DNA of 64,000 bases from Planctomycetaceae bacterium (lineage in GTDB: Bacteria; Planctomycetota; Planctomycetia; Pirellulales; Pirellulaceae): NCBI GenBank assembly GCA_020638975.1, contig JACKHN010000031.1, positions 1 to 64,000 on the forward strand. The letters run 5' to 3'. The notes below the pieces were generated by a model, which saw nothing but the letters and a program-made list of their open reading frames with translations, did not search any database and was not told where the DNA came from. Positions 60,567-64,000 of the stretch are shown one piece after another. The translations under genes and the position numbers were made by a program. Positions within the stretch are counted from its first letter, which is position 1, and each line of letters starts with the position of its first letter.

Positions 60567-62159
60567 TTAGAAAACTCCGCCGCCGCCACCTGGAGCGGAA
60601 ACTCCACCGCCGCCGCCGCCGAAGCCTTGCTGCGTGCCGTGAGGGAACGGCCCCAGAAGATGCAACTGAGTGAGCAACTTTTGCACTTCGCGATGGACGT
60701 TTGCATCATGCTTGACGACGATCGACGTCCCTAAGCCTTGGATGAATGTTCCCTCTTCGTCGTCCCAAGTTCCTGGTTTGAAGGCACGCATGACAAGCTT
60801 GACGATCTCGTCCGGCCCACTAAATGACGGGCGGACCTGATACGCTCGGACGATCAGCGCCGTAGGATCGACTTCTTCCTGGGCCGCCGATCGCGCCGCT
60901 TCCACCTGCTTTGCGGCGCGCAGTTTCGCGAGCAAATCGGCGATCTGCTCGTGAGTCGCGCGAGTCTGCGACACGACGAGTGTCGTGCCAAGTACCAACG
61001 GTTCGATTGCGCCGGGACCGCCAACTTCATCCCAGCTATCCGGATCGATAGTTGCAGTGATCAGCTGCGTCAACGAATCGAAATCGGCATTCCTCCCCGA
61101 GCTATCGTCGGGCAACTCGGTCGACTTTTGAACTAGATCACGGACCGGGTAGAAACCAATGAGCAATTGCGATTCATCCACTTCGGGTGTCGTCACCAAA
61201 AGTACTTCGTCGCGCAGCGTATAGGTGAGTTCGAGTTCGTTAAGGATTCGGGGCAATGCAAAACGAAGCGGAATATCCTTGACGTCCACAGTAATGGGCG
61301 TTCCCAAATCGATTCCGAAGTCTTCAAGTGCAATCGAGTCAATCACGATTGGAATCTGCATCGATTCGCCGATAAGTCTGATAACCTCACTAAACGAGGC
61401 ATCCATAGTCTCCACGGTCACCGGTTCGTCGAGCGCCGCTCGGATTGACTCGTACTCCTGCTGACCAAGGATGATCGCAGTTGGTTGAGTCACATCTGCG
61501 TCGCGATCGTTCTCGACGATCACTCGATAGGCCTGCAAGAACGTTGACACCTGTTTGTGAATATCTGCTGTTTGCGAAACGGCGAGCGAACCGTAGATTC
61601 CGCTAATCACTCCCGGCCCACCAACTTGGTCCCAGGTATCCGGAGCGATCAAGCTCATGATGGCTTGCTCCAACGAGTCGTAATCGAAGACGGGCTCGGC
61701 ATAATTGGAATCTTGCGTTAGCAAGTCCCCGACGGGATAGACCGTCGTGACGAGTTGCGATTCTGCCTCCTCGGTTGTCGTGATCCACAAGCCGCCAAGC
61801 CGAATGGTATAGGTCAACTGAAGATCGCGCAACATCAGACGTAGGCAGGAACGATTCGAGATATCATGCAGCGATGCCGTAATCGGTGTCCCCGGATCGA
61901 TTCCGAAATCTTCGAGCGATTTCACATCGAGCACGATGTTGATGTCCAGCTTCTTTTGGATCGCGGCGCAAACCTCGTTCAAGGGCGCGTCAACAAACTC
62001 CCACGCTCCCTTTGCACTCAGCGCGGCCTCGATCCGAGCTTCCCATTCGGATCGTGGGATCGACGCATCTTCACCCAATGCAAGCCGAGAATCGCTGGCA
62101 CTGCCAGCGGCAAGACAAGCTATTAATAGACAGACCGGTACCTGGGAACGGAACAACAT
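60567..62159 (-). CDS. Exported secretin-N-like repeat protein, paralog B
   Basis: A 530-residue exported protein, paralog of the gene at 58704-60338. The signal peptide (1-28, FRSQVPVCLLIACLAAGS) is nearly the same as in paralog A. It has two repeat units: LEDFGIDPGTPITASLHDIS / LEDFGIDLGTPITVDVKDIP, then LTYTIRLGGLWITTTEE / LTYTLRDEVLLVTTPEV, YPVGDL / YPVRDL, and DTWDQVGGPGVI / DSWDEVGGPGAI with SQT...H. A third partial unit (GTWDDEEGTFIQGL, VVKHDANVHREVQKLL) and a Gly-rich tail (FGGGGGGVSAPGGGG) close the protein. No enzyme motif. Possibly an envelope or matrix component. It starts with ATG after GAGGAGAG. Confidence 0.75.
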   Translation of the reverse strand: MLFRSQVPVCLLIACLAAGSASDSRLALGEDASIPRSEWEARIEAALSAKGAWEFVDAPLNEVCAAIQKKLDINIVLDVKSLEDFGIDPGTPITASLHDISNRSCLRLMLRDLQLTYTIRLGGLWITTTEEAESQLVTTVYPVGDLLTQDSNYAEPVFDYDSLEQAIMSLIAPDTWDQVGGPGVISGIYGSLAVSQTADIHKQVSTFLQAYRVIVENDRDADVTQPTAIILGQQEYESIRAALDEPVTVETMDASFSEVIRLIGESMQIPIVIDSIALEDFGIDLGTPITVDVKDIPLRFALPRILNELELTYTLRDEVLLVTTPEVDESQLLIGFYPVRDLVQKSTELPDDSSGRNADFDSLTQLITATIDPDSWDEVGGPGAIEPLVLGTTLVVSQTRATHEQIADLLAKLRAAKQVEAARSAAQEEVDPTALIVRAYQVRPSFSGPDEIVKLVMRAFKPGTWDDEEGTFIQGLGTSIVVKHDANVHREVQKLLTQLHLLGPFPHGTQQGFGGGGGGVSAPGGGGGVF

Positions 62160-62196
62160 GGAAGACTCTCCTCAACAGACCAGGCCCCTGGTTGAG
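62160..62196 (-). promoter_or_regulatory. Leader hairpin before paralog B
   Basis: The same hairpin as before paralog A: ACCAG ... CTGGT (62179-62192) with the outer CTCA / TGAG pair (62171-62174, 62193-62196) and a 4-nt bulge. The terminal pair is A-T here and T-A in paralog A, a compensatory change. It lies next to the ribosome-binding GAGGAG of the gene ending at 62159. Confidence 0.55.
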
Positions 62197-62240
62197 TCTC
62201 TATCGTAGTCGATTGTTGGTGCGTTTTTCAAATGAAAGCT

Positions 62241-62263
62241 TGCTGGTGCGGCTTCGCCAGCAC
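62241..62263. repeat. Short GC-rich hairpin
   Basis: TGCTGG / CCAGCA with an inner CGGCTTCG-like core. It lies upstream of the receiver gene. Possibly a single unit of the dispersed palindrome families; too short to be sure. Confidence 0.4.
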
Positions 62264-62449
62264 CCTACGATTTTGCCGTGCGACAAAGTACCGCGACGGA
62301 ATTTTGGGAATTTACGAACAAAATCGAGGGTCAGCCGTCTATTAATTGGGAAAGGAAATTCTCGCCAGACAGCCCGGCGGATCGCGGTGGACCGAATGCT
62401 CAACCAATCACACCTTCCAATAACTTTCGATGCACAACGAAGTGCCCGT

Positions 62450-62839
62450 ATGCAAAATCTGCCCTCAACTCGCCTGAACGTGCTGGTCGCCGAAGACGGC
62501 TTGCTGAATCAGCGCTTCGCACTGCGATTGCTTGAGAACGCTGGGCACGCAGTGACGCTGGCGGCAAATGGCGTCGAGGCGCTAGAAGCCTTGCGCCATA
62601 AGGACTTCGATCTTGTCTTGATGGACGTCGAGATGCCCGAAATGGACGGGATCACCGCTACGCAGGCAATCCGTGCCCAAGAGAGTGAGGGATCACGAGT
62701 TCCCATTGTGGCCGTCACCGCCACCGGAGATCGCGAGGCGTGCTTGCAAGCCGGGATGGACGATTGGTTGCCGAAGCCGCTGTCGATCTCGCGATTGAAT
62801 CGCTCGATCGAGAAAGTCATCGCTAGGACTGCGGCCTGA
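62450..62839 (+). CDS. Stand-alone response-regulator receiver
   Basis: A 129-residue receiver domain with no output domain. Conserved residues are VLVAEDG (acidic pair), VLMDVEMPEMDG (phospho-acceptor Asp, about residue 64), VAVTATG (Thr) and WLPKPLS (Lys). It resembles the C-terminal receivers of planctomycete hybrid kinases and might have come from one. Two starts are possible: ATG at 62450 (chosen) or ATG at 62396, which would add 18 residues. The window's HPt protein (27843-28205) is a conceivable but unproven partner. It is divergent from paralog B. Confidence 0.88.
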   Translation: MQNLPSTRLNVLVAEDGLLNQRFALRLLENAGHAVTLAANGVEALEALRHKDFDLVLMDVEMPEMDGITATQAIRAQESEGSRVPIVAVTATGDREACLQAGMDDWLPKPLSISRLNRSIEKVIARTAA

Positions 62840-62970
62840 CGGGCAACACACTGCGTCGGCGTTGCCGATGCGTTCGTTGCGGATTGCTTGGATCGCTCGG
62901 TATGAGGATAATCGTGTCAGCGAGATTCCGGCGTGGGATTTCGCTGGCACGACCCCAGCGAGCATGATTC

Positions 62971-64000
62971 ATGTTCTCGATTCTGGATCGCGATATCCGC
63001 CTGTGTGACGGAGTGAATCGACGCGAGATGCTTCGCGTCGGTGGGCTCGGGGCGTGTAGTCTGTCGATGCCCAGCCTGCTCAGCGCGGCAACTGATCCAA
63101 CGACAGAATTACCGACCGGATCGTTTGGTCGTGCGAAGCGATGCATCGTGCTCTTCTTGCTCGGCGGTCCGCCACAACATGAGACCTGGGATCCGAAGCC
63201 CGATGCGCCGGCGGAAGTTCGCGGCGAGTTCTCGCCCATCGACTCGGCAACGCCGGGATTGCGTGTTGGAGAGTTGATGCCGCTAACCGCGAAGCTGACC
63301 GATCGCATCGCCGTTCTCCGCGCGGTGTCGACCGCTGACAATGCTCATTCTTCCAGCGGCTATTGGATGCTGACCGGATATCCGCATGCACCAAAGAACA
63401 AAGAGAATGCACTGCACGGGCCGCCCAACGATTGGCCGTGTGTGGGTGCCGTCGTAAGACACTTGCGTGGCGACACTGCTAGCCTCCCTGGGGCCGTTCG
63501 GTTGCCTGAAGAGATTTGGAACACCGGTCGGATCGTGTGGCCGGGGCAAGATGCGGGTTGGCTGGGAGACAACGCCGATCCTTGGCTGTTGGATTGCGAT
63601 CCGAACAAACCCGATTTCAAGATCCCCGATCTCTCGCTGCCAAGTGACATTCCGGCGATGCGGTTTGACCGCCGCAGGACGTTGCTGGCATCGGTCAACC
63701 AGCATTTGGATGCCGTCCACCGCGATCAAGCCATCGGGCGTTGGAGTGGTCTGCAGCATAAGGCCTTCGACTTGCTCAGTTCGTCCGCCGCGCGGCGGGC
63801 GTTTGATATCCAGGCCGAGTCTGATGCCACTCGCGAGCGATACGGACGGAATCGATTCGGTCAGAGCGTGCTACTGGCAAGGCGTTTGGTCGAGTCTGGC
63901 GTTTCGTTGGTGCAAGTGAATTGGACCCGCTGGGAGGAGGATCAGTCCGTCGCGCCGGCTTGGGATAATCACGCCGATAATGCAAAACGATTAAAGTCCG
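62971..64000 (+). CDS. DUF1501 protein, 3' end outside window
   Basis: The first 343 residues of a DUF1501 protein; it runs off base 64000. The N-terminus has NRREMLRVGGLGACSLSMPS, a Tat-type leader, then VLFLLGGPPQHETWDPKPDA, LRAVSTADNAHSSSGYWMLT, PNDWPCVGAVVRHL, and FGQSVLLARRLVESGVSLVQ. Compared with the other two DUF1501 genes here it is of the subgroup with the SSSGYWMLTG block. Exported, unknown activity. The ATG at 62971 begins the reading frame; a close ATG at 62964 is out of frame. Confidence 0.9.
   Translation, partial: MFSILDRDIRLCDGVNRREMLRVGGLGACSLSMPSLLSAATDPTTELPTGSFGRAKRCIVLFLLGGPPQHETWDPKPDAPAEVRGEFSPIDSATPGLRVGELMPLTAKLTDRIAVLRAVSTADNAHSSSGYWMLTGYPHAPKNKENALHGPPNDWPCVGAVVRHLRGDTASLPGAVRLPEEIWNTGRIVWPGQDAGWLGDNADPWLLDCDPNKPDFKIPDLSLPSDIPAMRFDRRRTLLASVNQHLDAVHRDQAIGRWSGLQHKAFDLLSSSAARRAFDIQAESDATRERYGRNRFGQSVLLARRLVESGVSLVQVNWTRWEEDQSVAPAWDNHADNAKRLKS

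Noticed and set aside
1..64000. tRNA, rRNA, CRISPR arrays, prophage or plasmid replication genes
   Set aside because: Looked for cloverleaf, evenly spaced repeats and typical phage or Rep proteins by eye; none seen. Small RNAs cannot be excluded.

Overview
The window reads as a planctomycete chromosome, most likely order Pirellulales or a close relative. The markers are three DUF1501 Tat proteins, an arylsulfatase, a triple DUF1080 protein, a PQQ/GSDH propeller fused to heme-c motifs, a PVC-type membrane-bound dehydrogenase domain, a Ser/Thr kinase with DWG in place of DFG, many long Tat or Sec exported proteins and dispersed palindromic repeats. Genes are mostly single or in two- to four-gene runs on both strands. 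Several starts are TTG or GTG and many lack a clear Shine-Dalgarno. I see no rRNA, tRNA, CRISPR array, prophage or plasmid function. This looks like core and peripheral metabolism rather than a genomic island.

Layout. 1-7 kb: a globin-coupled sensor histidine kinase (cut by the window edge), a CBS pair protein, a TPR protein, a DUF4405 membrane protein, and a minus-strand run HEAT/TPR protein - DUF2752 - alpha/beta hydrolase. 7.6-16.9 kb: a large unknown anchored protein, a CvpA-like membrane protein, a compact sugar-acid cassette (zinc-type dehydrogenase, EamA transporter, fuconolactonase-like amidohydrolase), an extended adenylate kinase, and a DUF1501 protein. 17-24.7 kb: a beta-CASP nuclease followed by two small membrane proteins, an NHL propeller, a YjhG-type sugar-acid dehydratase, and an overlapping pair of a pseudo-receiver protein and an HTH-PTS IIA regulator. 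24.9-36.6 kb: DUF1501, a run FIST sensor / HPt / D-aminoacylase-like amidohydrolase, an SGNH hydrolase, a NUDIX hydrolase, an MFS carrier, and two neighbouring class III nucleotide cyclases.

36.7-43.2 kb: a sulfatase, then a minus-strand run with a MrfA-like DUF1998 helicase overlapping a MrfB-like exonuclease and followed by a histone-deacetylase-family protein. Upstream of it is a REP-associated tyrosine transposase (RAYT) between inverted palindromes. 43.3-53.4 kb: exported carbohydrate and redox enzymes (dehydrogenase propeller, lactonase, triple DUF1080, cytochrome-c fusion, PQQ-like propeller) and a frameshifted Tat remnant. 53.6-64 kb: an ABM monooxygenase, a fusion of an amidohydrolase lacking its HxH ligands with a serine beta-lactamase-like domain, a Ser/Thr kinase, an RraA-family protein, two tandem paralogous secretin-N-like repeat proteins that share a leader hairpin showing compensatory change, a stand-alone receiver, and a DUF1501 gene running off the end.

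The most unusual things I see are the paralog pair with its conserved 5' leader, the RAYT whose C-terminus is encoded by its own flanking palindrome, the cyclase with changed substrate-specifying residues, the ligand-less acylase/lactamase fusion, and the HTH-PTS IIA / pseudo-receiver overlap.
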